DNA of 61,805 nucleotides from Planctomycetota bacterium (GTDB lineage Bacteria; Planctomycetota; Planctomycetia; Gemmatales; Gemmataceae): contig JAKOSN010000152.1 of assembly GCA_029777335.1 (NCBI GenBank), positions 1 through 61,805 of the forward strand, written 5' to 3'. Made by a program: the position numbers and the translations under genes. The notes beneath the pieces were generated by a model that was not told where the DNA came from, searched no databases, and saw only the letters and a list, made by a program, of their open reading frames with translations. Shown in pieces: positions 16,218 to 23,463 of the stretch (positions are counted from its first letter, which is position 1; each line of letters begins with the position of its first letter).

Positions 16218-18752
16218 TCACTGGTTGAACATGAACTCCTTGGTGTTCAGCAGCGCCCACAGGATATTCTCGTAGGCGAGCTTCTTGTTGGTCGCGTTCT
16301 TGTTGATGTGAGCCAGGCCGGCGTTCAACTGTTCAGGCGTCGGCTTGTGACCCAGCACCCACAGGAAGAGTTCGTCGACCTTCTCGGCATCGGGCCGCGG
16401 ATCCTTGACCAGCAAATCGGCCCGCCCGCCGGAACGATTCAACTTGCTCTGCACCTCGTCGGAGTTGAGCAGGTGCAGCGCCTGGGCCAGGTTCGCCTCG
16501 TTCACGCGTTCGCATTCGCAGGCACTATTGCGCTGGGTGCGGCCGAACACGTCCAGGAAGTAGGAAGTGAACGACTCATCCGGCAACATGATGGCGCGCT
16601 TGGGAGCGAAGGTGTCCTGAGGCAGACCCTGGAACGGGGTCGGCGAGGCAGTCACCTGACAGACCGCGTCGAAGAGCACCTCTGCCGTCATGCGCTTGGG
16701 ATAGTAACGGGCGTAGTTCTGCTTGTCGTGCTTGTTGAAGTCGTTGGGCAACGAACTGAGCTGATAGGTCCGGCTCTTGGTGATGGTCCGGATCAGCTGC
16801 TTCAGGCTAAACTTGTTGTCCACCAGATCCTTCGCCAGCGCATCGAGCAATTCCGGATTCGAGGGCGGATTGGTGATGCGCATGTCGTCGAGCGGATCGA
16901 CGATGCCCCGACCCATGAAGTGAGCCCAGTAGCGGTTCGCCACGGAGCGAGCAAAGAACGGATTCTTCGGAGAGGTCATCCACTCCACCAGCTTGCGGCG
17001 TGGATCCTCGTCGCTGGAAACCTCCATCGGCTGGCCATCGAGCGGCTTCATCACAGCCTGCTGGCCGGTGCGCAGGTTGGTCACCGAGCCAGACGAACGG
17101 GTGAAGATGGCCACCCGCTGTCCTTGCCGATTCGGGCTGCGGCCCGGTTCGGGGATATTCTTGCGACCAACGCGGCCGAAGAAGGCCGCCAGGCCCCAGT
17201 AGTCGTCCTGGCTCCACTTTTCGTAGGGGTGGTGGTGGCACTGGGCACAGGCCAGACGCAGACCGAGGAAGACCTGGGCCATATCGTCGACAAATTCGTT
17301 CGGCTTCTGCAACTCCTTGTACCACACGGTGGGCGGGCTGGAACTCTCGTCGCCGGTCGCTGACAGAATCTCCGCAGCGAACTGATCGTGCGGTTTGTCC
17401 TGGGCAATAGCGTTGCGGATCCAGTTGTGGAAGGAGAAGGTGCCCTTGGCGCGATCAGGCTGATTGCGCCGCTTGACGCGGAGAATATCGGCCCACTTGC
17501 TGGCGAAGTAGTAGCTGTACTCCGGCGTTTCGAGCAGATGATCGATCAGCGCATCGCGCTTCTTCGGATCCTGATCCTTGAGGAACGCGGCGATCTGCTG
17601 CGGGGTCGGCAGCGTCCCGGTCAGATCGAGATAGATCCGACGGATAAACTGCTCGTCGGTGCACAGTTGCGAGGGGACCAACCCCAGCTGTTGCCACTTC
17701 TTCAGGGTGTACTTGTCCACCAACGTTTGCGCCGGGAAGTCGTAGTTCGGGATCTTCAGCCCGAGCGGGACGGTCGCGCGGAAGATCGACACGAACTCCT
17801 GGTAGCGCACCATGATGGCGGCTTCCCCGCTCATGTTGAGCGTTCGCACCATCGCGGAGGGATCGACCACCGCGATCTCGGTATCGTTGCTCTCGTACTG
17901 AGCCCGGCGGGTGATGTCCTCGACTGAACCATCGCTGTAGTGCGCGTAGACGGCGAATTGTTGCTTGTTGTTGCGGGTGAGCACTCGGTGATCGGGGACC
18001 ACGGTGATGTTCTTGACCACCGGATCGGTCGGCTTGCCCACCGGCATACCGGCAGCAATCCAGCGCCTGACCAGGCGATACTCGTCGGAGCCGACTTCCA
18101 TGCGCTTGCCACCCCCATGCGCCGCCAGGCCAGTGGCCTTGGTCAGCAAGAGGCTCTTGTCGGGAGCCGCGGGGAAGAGACGGCGGCCGCGGGCTTCCTT
18201 GACCAGCGCGTTGTAATCGATCTCCGGTTCAAAGCCGAGCAGTGACAGCTTGAAGCCATTCTGGCCGCTGGCCTTGCCGTGGCAGCCACCGCTGTTGCAG
18301 CCGAGTTTGGTGAAAATCGGCACAATCTGGTTGGCGAAGTTGATCGGCAGGTTCTGATCGCAGGCCTCGGCGGTCACGCTGATCTTGACCACCTTGTCGT
18401 CGAACTTGGCGGTCACCTCGGTGGTGCCGTTGCCGACGGGAATGACCCGCCCGCCGGAGGTGACGCGCGCCACCTTGTTGTTGGCAACCTCGTAGGTCGC
18501 ATCGCTGGTGAGATCCTGCAAGCGCCCGTCCTTGAGGGTGGCGGTCAGGATCATTTGCTGAGCGTCATCGATGCCGTGGAGTTTGATCGTGGTTGGCGAA
18601 ATGGTGATCGCCTGGATGTCGGCACCCTTGGGCAGGGCCACCTGCTCGGTGGGAGCCGCCTCCTTGTTGTAGAGATCTCCGGCACAAACTGGACCCACGG
18701 CGAAGATGAGGGCCCCGCAGGCGAGTAGAGCGAGCCTACGTGTGGTGTGCAT
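16218..18752 (-). CDS. DUF1549/DUF1553 secreted protein with Ig-like domains and cytochrome motifs
   Basis: 844 residues with a signal peptide (MHTTRRLALLACGALIFAVG, cleavage near CAG-D). Bacterial Ig-like (Big_2) strands lie at about 50-130 (ITISPTTIKLHGIDDAQQM and the GNGTTEVTAKF end) and again at about 245-325. Between them is a cytochrome-like segment with GCNSGGCHGKASGQNGFKL, a CX4CH rather than CXXCH. DUF1549 spans about 355-540 and includes a canonical CAQCHHHPYEKWSQDDYW; DUF1553 spans about 590-830 (RSVANRYWAHFMGRGIVDP, CECERVNEANLAQALHLLN). The family is abundant in planctomycetes, exported, and of unknown biochemical role. Here no DUF1501 partner is adjacent. GGGGGG lies 9 bases before the ATG. 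A paralogue is at 54795-57308. Confidence 0.88.
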   Translation of the reverse strand: MHTTRRLALLACGALIFAVGPVCAGDLYNKEAAPTEQVALPKGADIQAITISPTTIKLHGIDDAQQMILTATLKDGRLQDLTSDATYEVANNKVARVTSGGRVIPVGNGTTEVTAKFDDKVVKISVTAEACDQNLPINFANQIVPIFTKLGCNSGGCHGKASGQNGFKLSLLGFEPEIDYNALVKEARGRRLFPAAPDKSLLLTKATGLAAHGGGKRMEVGSDEYRLVRRWIAAGMPVGKPTDPVVKNITVVPDHRVLTRNNKQQFAVYAHYSDGSVEDITRRAQYESNDTEIAVVDPSAMVRTLNMSGEAAIMVRYQEFVSIFRATVPLGLKIPNYDFPAQTLVDKYTLKKWQQLGLVPSQLCTDEQFIRRIYLDLTGTLPTPQQIAAFLKDQDPKKRDALIDHLLETPEYSYYFASKWADILRVKRRNQPDRAKGTFSFHNWIRNAIAQDKPHDQFAAEILSATGDESSSPPTVWYKELQKPNEFVDDMAQVFLGLRLACAQCHHHPYEKWSQDDYWGLAAFFGRVGRKNIPEPGRSPNRQGQRVAIFTRSSGSVTNLRTGQQAVMKPLDGQPMEVSSDEDPRRKLVEWMTSPKNPFFARSVANRYWAHFMGRGIVDPLDDMRITNPPSNPELLDALAKDLVDNKFSLKQLIRTITKSRTYQLSSLPNDFNKHDKQNYARYYPKRMTAEVLFDAVCQVTASPTPFQGLPQDTFAPKRAIMLPDESFTSYFLDVFGRTQRNSACECERVNEANLAQALHLLNSDEVQSKLNRSGGRADLLVKDPRPDAEKVDELFLWVLGHKPTPEQLNAGLAHINKNATNKKLAYENILWALLNTKEFMFNQ

Positions 18753-18901
18753 GTCAGTTAACCCCCCTAGGTGTGGCAGGAATCCTCTGGTAGGACTTTC
18801 TGGCAGATTGCTTCATTCTGTCCAAGTCCGAACCAGAATGCAACCGTTTCCTCCTGAAAAGATTCATCCCGTTGCAGGTGGCCGGCTTCTGGCCGATCCC
18901 G

Positions 18902-19831
18902 TTAGCGCCAGGAAGTGCCGGCCAGCGCCTTGCCGTTGGTATCCAGGATCTGAAAGTGGTGGATCCCGAACTTCTTGTTGTCCACGTGTTTCCAGACGAT
19001 CTTCTTGTCCGGGGTGACCTCGAACAGTTTCACCTCGTTGGCGCTCGCGTGGTGGCTGGTGATGACCGTATTGCCATTGGGCAAGCGTTGGCCACCGCAG
19101 GCATCGTTGATGATCTTGTCGGGGAGATCCGCGTTGCTCAACTGCCAGATAGTCTTGCCGGTGCGATCCACCTCGATCACGAGGTTTCCCAGGGTGCAAT
19201 TGATCAGGGTGTTGCCGTTCGGCAGGCGAATGGCGGTGAACGGCCAGTGCGGGGTTTTCACCTCCCAGACAATCTTTCCCTGGGGGGTGTACTCGCGCAC
19301 CACCTTATCGAGGAGTTGCGGCACGAGATAGTTGCCATTGGCCAGTTTGCGCGCCATGCGGGTTTGCAGATGGAGATCGTTGGTCTGGGCTTGCAGGGGC
19401 ACCTCCACCATGATCTTCCCCTGGCGATCCACCTCCAGCAAGCGCGGCTTCTTCCCCGCCTCGGTGAGCAAAACGCGGCCCTGGTCCAGCGGCTGGACCG
19501 TGTTCACCTCGGACTGGGTTCCCTTGTATTCGAAGACCACCTTGCCCGCGCGCGTGACCTCGACCGCACCGCCGCCGGGATAGATTTTGCTCCTGGTCAC
19601 CGCCAGGAGAACGTTCCCACTGGGCAACACCCAGCCGTCGCGCGTGGAGTGGGGATAGCGCCAGGTGACCTTGCCCTTGCCATCGAGGATGTAAGTTTCG
19701 TTGCCGGTGGCCAGGAAGGAGTGGGTGATCTGCTCCGGGGAATTGTCCGCGCTTCGAGCCTGGTCAGGGGTAAGGAGCAGAAGCACGTTCAGAAGCGGAA
19801 GAAAGGCACAGCGATGGAGAGAGCGGCTCAT
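18902..19831 (-). CDS. Secreted beta-propeller protein (PQQ/ASST-like repeats)
   Basis: 309 residues from ATG 19831, which has AAGGA 6 bases upstream; the longer frame start lacks one. Signal peptide: SLHRCAFLPLLNVLLLLTP, cleavage near ARS-AD. Repeats of about 45 residues contain RAGKVVFEYKGT, RQGKIMVEVPLQ, PQGKIVWEV, RTGKTIWQLS, DKKIVWKH and the turn LPNGNTLINCT / LPNGNTVITSHH. These are the W-docking style blades of quinoprotein or arylsulfotransferase-like propellers; no catalytic His-Arg set of a sulfotransferase was recognised. Probably periplasmic, ligand unknown. The same LPNGNT blade type recurs in the fusion at 48123-49850. Confidence 0.8.
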   Translation of the reverse strand: MSRSLHRCAFLPLLNVLLLLTPDQARSADNSPEQITHSFLATGNETYILDGKGKVTWRYPHSTRDGWVLPSGNVLLAVTRSKIYPGGGAVEVTRAGKVVFEYKGTQSEVNTVQPLDQGRVLLTEAGKKPRLLEVDRQGKIMVEVPLQAQTNDLHLQTRMARKLANGNYLVPQLLDKVVREYTPQGKIVWEVKTPHWPFTAIRLPNGNTLINCTLGNLVIEVDRTGKTIWQLSNADLPDKIINDACGGQRLPNGNTVITSHHASANEVKLFEVTPDKKIVWKHVDNKKFGIHHFQILDTNGKALAGTSWR

Positions 19832-19885
19832 GGTTGTTCCTTGAGGCAAAACGATGCGGGTGGGGTGGCGAGCGAGGAGAGCCGT

Positions 19886-19929
19886 GGAACTGCCAGCGCA
19901 ACGCTCCAGGGGAGAACGCTGGCAGTTCC
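19886..19929 (-). terminator. Hairpin after the PH-like membrane protein gene
   Basis: 19886-19898 pairs perfectly (13 bp) with 19917-19929 around an 18-base loop. It follows the stop at 19946 of the leftward gene by 17 bases. No T-run is present. Confidence 0.6.
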
Positions 19930-19945
19930 GGGGAAAGGGTGGCGC

Positions 19946-20869
19946 CTAGTTGGGCTTGGTGCGCTGCATATCCTCGATCAGTGACAGTTTTCTGCCCAGG
20001 AAGAGGACGTTGTGGAGCTGGAACTCATGGGAATCTGCGCCCGAGGTGCGCACGATAAGATCGCCCGACCCCAGCCCCAGCACCCAGTGGCGGAAGAGAT
20101 CGCTCCGCTGCCGTTCGATGGTCATTCCCATGGTGTCGTAGGTTTTTTCGCCCGCGCCGATTTCCAGACACACCTTCATCTGTCCTGGTTGGAAGATGAT
20201 GTAGATCTGGCGATCGAAGAAGAGGAAGGCAAAGAGCCACATCCCCATCAGTACGAGGGAGATAAAGAAGTACGCCCCGGCATTGATGCGAATATCCAGC
20301 AAGCGGATGGCATTGAAGATGGCATCCCACCAATCGAGCGCCCAGAAGAGGACGGTCAGGAAGATGATGGTGGTGATGACCATCACCGACCACATGCCGC
20401 GAAGGGGGACATTGGTGATGAAGATGACGATGAGGAGAACCATCGCCCAGGCCACCCCGAGCCCCTTCCCCTTGGCAATGTGGAGGCGGACCTCCGGCGG
20501 TTTTTCCATCGATTCCTTCTTGGTGACCTCGTTCTTGGAGTCGTAAGGGGCGAGGTGCTTGTCGGCCTTGCTCGCCTTCTCGGTGAGCAGGATGCCCTCG
20601 CGCGTTTCGACATCGTCCTTTTTCAGGGTGATCTCATTTTCGAGAGGGGGAATCTCTTTCTTGATGACCAGCCACTTGCGTTTTCCCTCCGCCTCGCCCT
20701 CGCGGCCCGGAAAGACGACGAGGTAATAGCCACTGAACATGCTCAGGACGCCAGCGATCAGGCCAAACGCCCAGACCGGCCACCAGTAGAAGAGGCTCGA
20801 ATGGCTGTAAACCGGGACCTCTTTTTTGGCCATCGGGGTGGTGCTGGAAGGAGTGGTGGCAGTGGACAT
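19946..20869 (-). CDS. Four-helix membrane protein with PH-like C-terminal domain, unknown function
   Basis: 307 residues. One helix at about 26-50 (SLFYWWPVWAFGLIAGVLSMF), a charged loop of about 85 residues rich in Glu/Lys, then three helices between about 135 and 220. The last 90 residues are soluble and include IYIIFQPGQMKVCLEIGAGEKTYDT, DLFRHWVLGLGSGDLIVR and HNVLFLGRKLSLIEDMQR, reminiscent of bacterial PH (bPH_2, YdbS-like) domains where a short helix follows a VL-glycine-strand pattern. I do not recognise the full protein; it looks conserved because sequence quality is high. No operon partner: hairpin downstream, 208-base gap upstream. Confidence 0.75.
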   Translation of the reverse strand: MSTATTPSSTTPMAKKEVPVYSHSSLFYWWPVWAFGLIAGVLSMFSGYYLVVFPGREGEAEGKRKWLVIKKEIPPLENEITLKKDDVETREGILLTEKASKADKHLAPYDSKNEVTKKESMEKPPEVRLHIAKGKGLGVAWAMVLLIVIFITNVPLRGMWSVMVITTIIFLTVLFWALDWWDAIFNAIRLLDIRINAGAYFFISLVLMGMWLFAFLFFDRQIYIIFQPGQMKVCLEIGAGEKTYDTMGMTIERQRSDLFRHWVLGLGSGDLIVRTSGADSHEFQLHNVLFLGRKLSLIEDMQRTKPN

Positions 20870-21077
20870 GCGGACTCTCGTTCTAACCTGGGACCACGAG
20901 AATGGGGACGGCGCAGCGCTGCGCCCAGTCCTGACCTTACTGCGCTATTCGCTGGGCGGCCACGAATCTTGCGGCCGCGTCGCCGCGAAGAGAGGGACCG
21001 TTCCCGCGCATATCAGGGGTGCCGACAACGTACCGGTCCGGGACGTCGGCGTCAAGCGGGCACCGGCGTAAATCCAG

Positions 21078-21563
21078 TCAGGGGGATTTCTTTTCTTCGG
21101 GGGCGAACGGCTCAATCTTCACGTTGACGCGAAAGGTTTGATGGCACCGATTGCAGGTGCGCGCCAGCGCCAGGAAGGCCTGGCGGCTCTGGGGATAGTC
21201 GCGGGCGGCGGCATGGCGGGCCAGCGTGGTGCCTTGCTGGCGCAGGTCGGCTGCCAGCTGGAGCCAGGTATCCTGGCCCTGGTTGCGCGGCGGGCGCAGC
21301 AGCAGCAGATTGCCATTCTCGGCGATGATCAGCGCCTGGCCGCGCGCGAACACCCAGCTGTCCAGCGCCGTCGGTTTGTCCTTCAGGGTGTTTTCCAGCC
21401 CCTTGAAGTTGGGGTGAATGGCGCCCTCCATCAGCAGACGTGTCTCGGCGACGGCCTCCAAACGCTGCACGGGCCGCCCCGTGGATTGTGTTCGCGCCGG
21501 GTTGGCTCCGCCAGGGACAAGAAGCAAGCCGAAGGCCAGGCCGAGCAACCATGAACCCCGCAT
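21078..21563 (-). CDS. Cytochrome c'-like monohaem protein, secreted
   Basis: 161 residues from ATG 21563 with AGGAGA 7 bases upstream. The frame reads open 53 codons further but that part overlaps the Rieske gene and is not coding. Signal peptide: RGSWLLGLAFGLLLVPGGA. Mature part is helical: two Leu/Ala-rich helices, then a C-terminal CNRCH (C137, C140, H141), as expected for class II cytochromes, which are four-helix bundles with the haem site near the C-terminus. Starts one base after the Rieske stop, so the two are co-translated. Role inferred: periplasmic electron carrier or gas-binding haem protein. Confidence 0.8.
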   Translation of the reverse strand: MRGSWLLGLAFGLLLVPGGANPARTQSTGRPVQRLEAVAETRLLMEGAIHPNFKGLENTLKDKPTALDSWVFARGQALIIAENGNLLLLRPPRNQGQDTWLQLAADLRQQGTTLARHAAARDYPQSRQAFLALARTCNRCHQTFRVNVKIEPFAPEEKKSP

Positions 21564-21564
21564 G

Positions 21565-21918
21565 TCAGGATCTCCTGGGTTGAGGACGGGGAGGCGGAGG
21601 CAGGGGCGTGGGTTCATCGGCGACCAGCACCTGATCGCCCTCGACCCGGGTCGCGTAGCTGGCAATCCGAATGCGCGGATTGTCGGCCCAGGTGCCGTCC
21701 TTGATGCGAAAGTGCCAGGCATGCCAGGGGCAGGTCACCACGCCATTCTCGACCGCTCCGCTGCCCAGCGAGGCGCCCATGTGCGGACACATATCGTCGA
21801 TGGCGTGATATTCACCGTTCTCGCAGAAGACAGCGATGATCTTCTTTCCCACGCACACGACCTTCCCCTGGCCTTCGGGGATCTCGCCAACGCGACACAC
21901 CGGATGAAACTCGGCCAT
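21565..21918 (-). CDS. Rieske [2Fe-2S] ferredoxin-like protein
   Basis: 117 residues. The cluster ligands are clear: C44-P-H46 with GASL and C63-P-W-H66-x-WHF, the spacing of soluble Rieske proteins (nitrite reductase small subunit or dioxygenase ferredoxin type). No signal peptide or membrane segment, so it is cytoplasmic. A Pro-rich tail of about 15 residues ends the protein. AAAGGGAG stands close to ATG 21918. The haem-protein gene begins one base after its stop. A cytoplasmic Rieske co-expressed with an exported cytochrome is odd; they may simply share regulation. Confidence 0.88.
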   Translation of the reverse strand: MAEFHPVCRVGEIPEGQGKVVCVGKKIIAVFCENGEYHAIDDMCPHMGASLGSGAVENGVVTCPWHAWHFRIKDGTWADNPRIRIASYATRVEGDQVLVADEPTPLPPPPRPQPRRS

Positions 21919-22054
21919 GCTCTCCCTTTCGATCAGCCACGATGGAACAAACCATCCACCCTGCTCATTCTAACTCTGAGCTGCGAGCGGAGGAAGAATG
22001 AACGCAACGATCATTCAAAAAAGCAGTTACCGGGTGTGTTGGCTGGTGTCGCGC

Positions 22055-22114
22055 TCAGAGCACGCCGGGAAGCCCCTTGCCGTCGGGACAGAGCGGGAGC
22101 GGGCGGTTCTGGCG
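22055..22114 (-). pseudogene. Remnant of a DUF1501 gene 3' end (20 codons incl. stop)
   Basis: Read leftward, these bases encode LRQNRPLPLCPDGKGLPGVL-type text ending in TGA. The final 19 residues match the end of the intact DUF1501 protein (RQNRPIPLCPEGKVLPGVL). At DNA level 52 of 60 bases agree with 23464-23523 by my count; identity stops abruptly beyond 22114. No start or earlier domain is present, so it is a relic, not a gene. Confidence 0.75.
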
Positions 22115-22131
22115 CAACGTGAGACCCTGAG

Positions 22132-22737
22132 TTATGAGCGTGAACGCCTTTGCCCAGTCAAGATAAACGTTGCCAGGAGCAGGCGACGATCCGCGTCCTC
22201 CATGTCCTGTGCACTTGCGACCGCATCGATCCACTTGTTCGCTTCCTTGCGCTCGTCCTCGGTCATCAGGGTATCGCTGATGACGAGCGCTTTCGATTGT
22301 TGGCGTAGCGTGGGCACATCCGATTGGGCCAATTCCCGTGTTTTCTCCATCCGCCACTCACGGATGATGCGGTTAATGCGTTTGTGAATGAGGTTCTTCA
22401 GGCCTTCGTACACGACCTCAGCGCCGATCGGAGTGTCCTTGCCATTAATCGGGAGTGTTGTGAATTTAAGACGAATCGCAGCGGAATAGCCCAACCCAAC
22501 CCCAAGCGCTTTGAGCCACGGATTCGTCTCTGGGATTACGCCGGCTTGACTCAGGGCATAATAGAGGACGAGGGCCAAGGCGGCATTCGCGAGGACAAAG
22601 AACCACCAGGCCAGCGTTAACTTCCACCACGGGCCCCAATTCAAGGAAGGAGGGGGATCGAATTGGGTGTCGAGGTCACAGTACGTGAGGAGACCGGCTA
22701 AAAATGCGGCAAGGAGGGCGGGATAGATCCAATCCAC
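22132..22737 (-). CDS. Membrane protein of unknown function, partner of winged-helix protein
   Basis: 201 residues from GTG 22737, which has AAAGGTG about 6 bases upstream; a GTG at 22755 is the alternative. Helices at about 4-20 (YPALLAAFLAGLLTYC) and 38-62 (LTLAWWFFVLANAALALVLYYAL), and a weaker third around 75-90. The rest is cytoplasmic and charged: LIHKRINRIIREWRMEKTRELA and, near the end, a helix with ALVISDTLMTEDERKEANKWIDAVA. No family recognised. Starts about 30 bases after the stop of the winged-helix gene, so probably co-transcribed. The stop lies only 17 bases from the DUF1501 remnant. Confidence 0.65.
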   Translation of the reverse strand: MDWIYPALLAAFLAGLLTYCDLDTQFDPPPSLNWGPWWKLTLAWWFFVLANAALALVLYYALSQAGVIPETNPWLKALGVGLGYSAAIRLKFTTLPINGKDTPIGAEVVYEGLKNLIHKRINRIIREWRMEKTRELAQSDVPTLRQQSKALVISDTLMTEDERKEANKWIDAVASAQDMEDADRRLLLATFILTGQRRSRS

Positions 22738-22769
22738 GGGCGAACACCTTTCCACGAGGCACGAGCCAG

Positions 22770-23183
22770 TTAACCGTCCGTGCGGTCTGCGGCGACGAGA
22801 ACATGGGCAGCGCGAGAGCTACCAGGCGAACCCGACTTCTTGCGCCCAGTGAGGAACGACCCAAGCGAACTGAGAGGGCCAAACGATCCGCTGGGCAGTG
22901 GAACCACGCTCCCGACAGGTGGCGTGCCTCGGAACTGCGCGAGGACCCGTGCGACGGTATGTCCCTCCGGTGCCAGATGCACAACTTGCTCCTGGTTTGG
23001 ATCGGCACCTTGCTGCGAGGACGAAACCAATCCCATGTGCTCCAGTTCCGCCACCGCCGGGGCCAGTCGCGACGGGAGCGAACGGGTTTGAACGGCCAGT
23101 TCATTCGCTGTCAATTCAGGCGTTTCTGCGAGCGATTGCAGGATTTTTGTTTGTGTCAAGGTCAGGGTATAACAAGAGCCCAT
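22770..23183 (-). CDS. Winged-helix (MarR-like) DNA-binding protein
   Basis: 137 residues from ATG 23183, with a strong AAGGAGG 6 bases upstream. Residues about 5-75 read as a winged helix: LTQTKILQSLAETPELTANELAVQ (helices 1-2), SLPSRLAPAVAELEHMGLVSSSQQ (recognition helix and start of wing), then QEQVVHLAPEGHTVARVL (wing strand and last helix), the MarR/PadR-like layout. The C-terminal 50 residues are Gly/Ser/Pro-rich and low complexity. First gene of a two-gene unit with the membrane protein; candidate promoter at 23275-23303 and palindromes at 23355-23398 may mean self-regulation. Confidence 0.7.
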   Translation of the reverse strand: MGSCYTLTLTQTKILQSLAETPELTANELAVQTRSLPSRLAPAVAELEHMGLVSSSQQGADPNQEQVVHLAPEGHTVARVLAQFRGTPPVGSVVPLPSGSFGPLSSLGSFLTGRKKSGSPGSSRAAHVLVAADRTDG

Positions 23184-23274
23184 TCGACCCTCCTTTGCAG
23201 GGATGCTGGAACTCCTGGCCACACGCAGCCACTGTCATGCGTTCCCCAGCATAGCTGTGCGCCTGATCATTGTT

Positions 23275-23303
23275 ATTCTTTCGCACAAGTCTCACGACGT
23301 CAA
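23275..23303 (-). promoter_or_regulatory. Candidate housekeeping promoter for the winged-helix gene
   Basis: On the minus strand TTGACG (23303-23298) is followed after 17 bases by AAGAAT (23280-23275). Five of six and four of six positions match the sigma-70 consensus. The ATG is about 92 bases downstream. Confidence 0.4.
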
Positions 23304-23354
23304 GAGTGACCGTTCTGAAGAGTTGGATCTCCTGGCCACAGGCTGAAGTTCAGC

Positions 23355-23398
23355 TTGCCATGGCAACTTACGTTCTTGGCAGTTGAACCCCGGGTTCA
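23355..23398. promoter_or_regulatory. Two palindromes upstream of the winged-helix gene
   Basis: 23355-23366 is a perfect 12-base palindrome (TTGCCATGGCAA). 23384-23398 is TGAACCC and its complement around one base. They lie 50-120 bases upstream of the candidate promoter and 65-110 bases after the DUF1501 stop. Symmetric sites of this size suit a dimeric winged-helix protein, but binding is only inferred. Confidence 0.3.
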
Positions 23399-23463
23399 CC
23401 TCGGCAACTTCTCGTTCGCAGGAACGCAGAGCAAGTGTGCTTGTTTCACCGCTCGGGAAGCGA

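Noticed and set aside
21564..21722. 53-codon N-terminal extension of the cytochrome c'-like gene
   Set aside because: It overlaps the Rieske gene and the ATG at 21563 has a strong ribosome site followed by a signal peptide.
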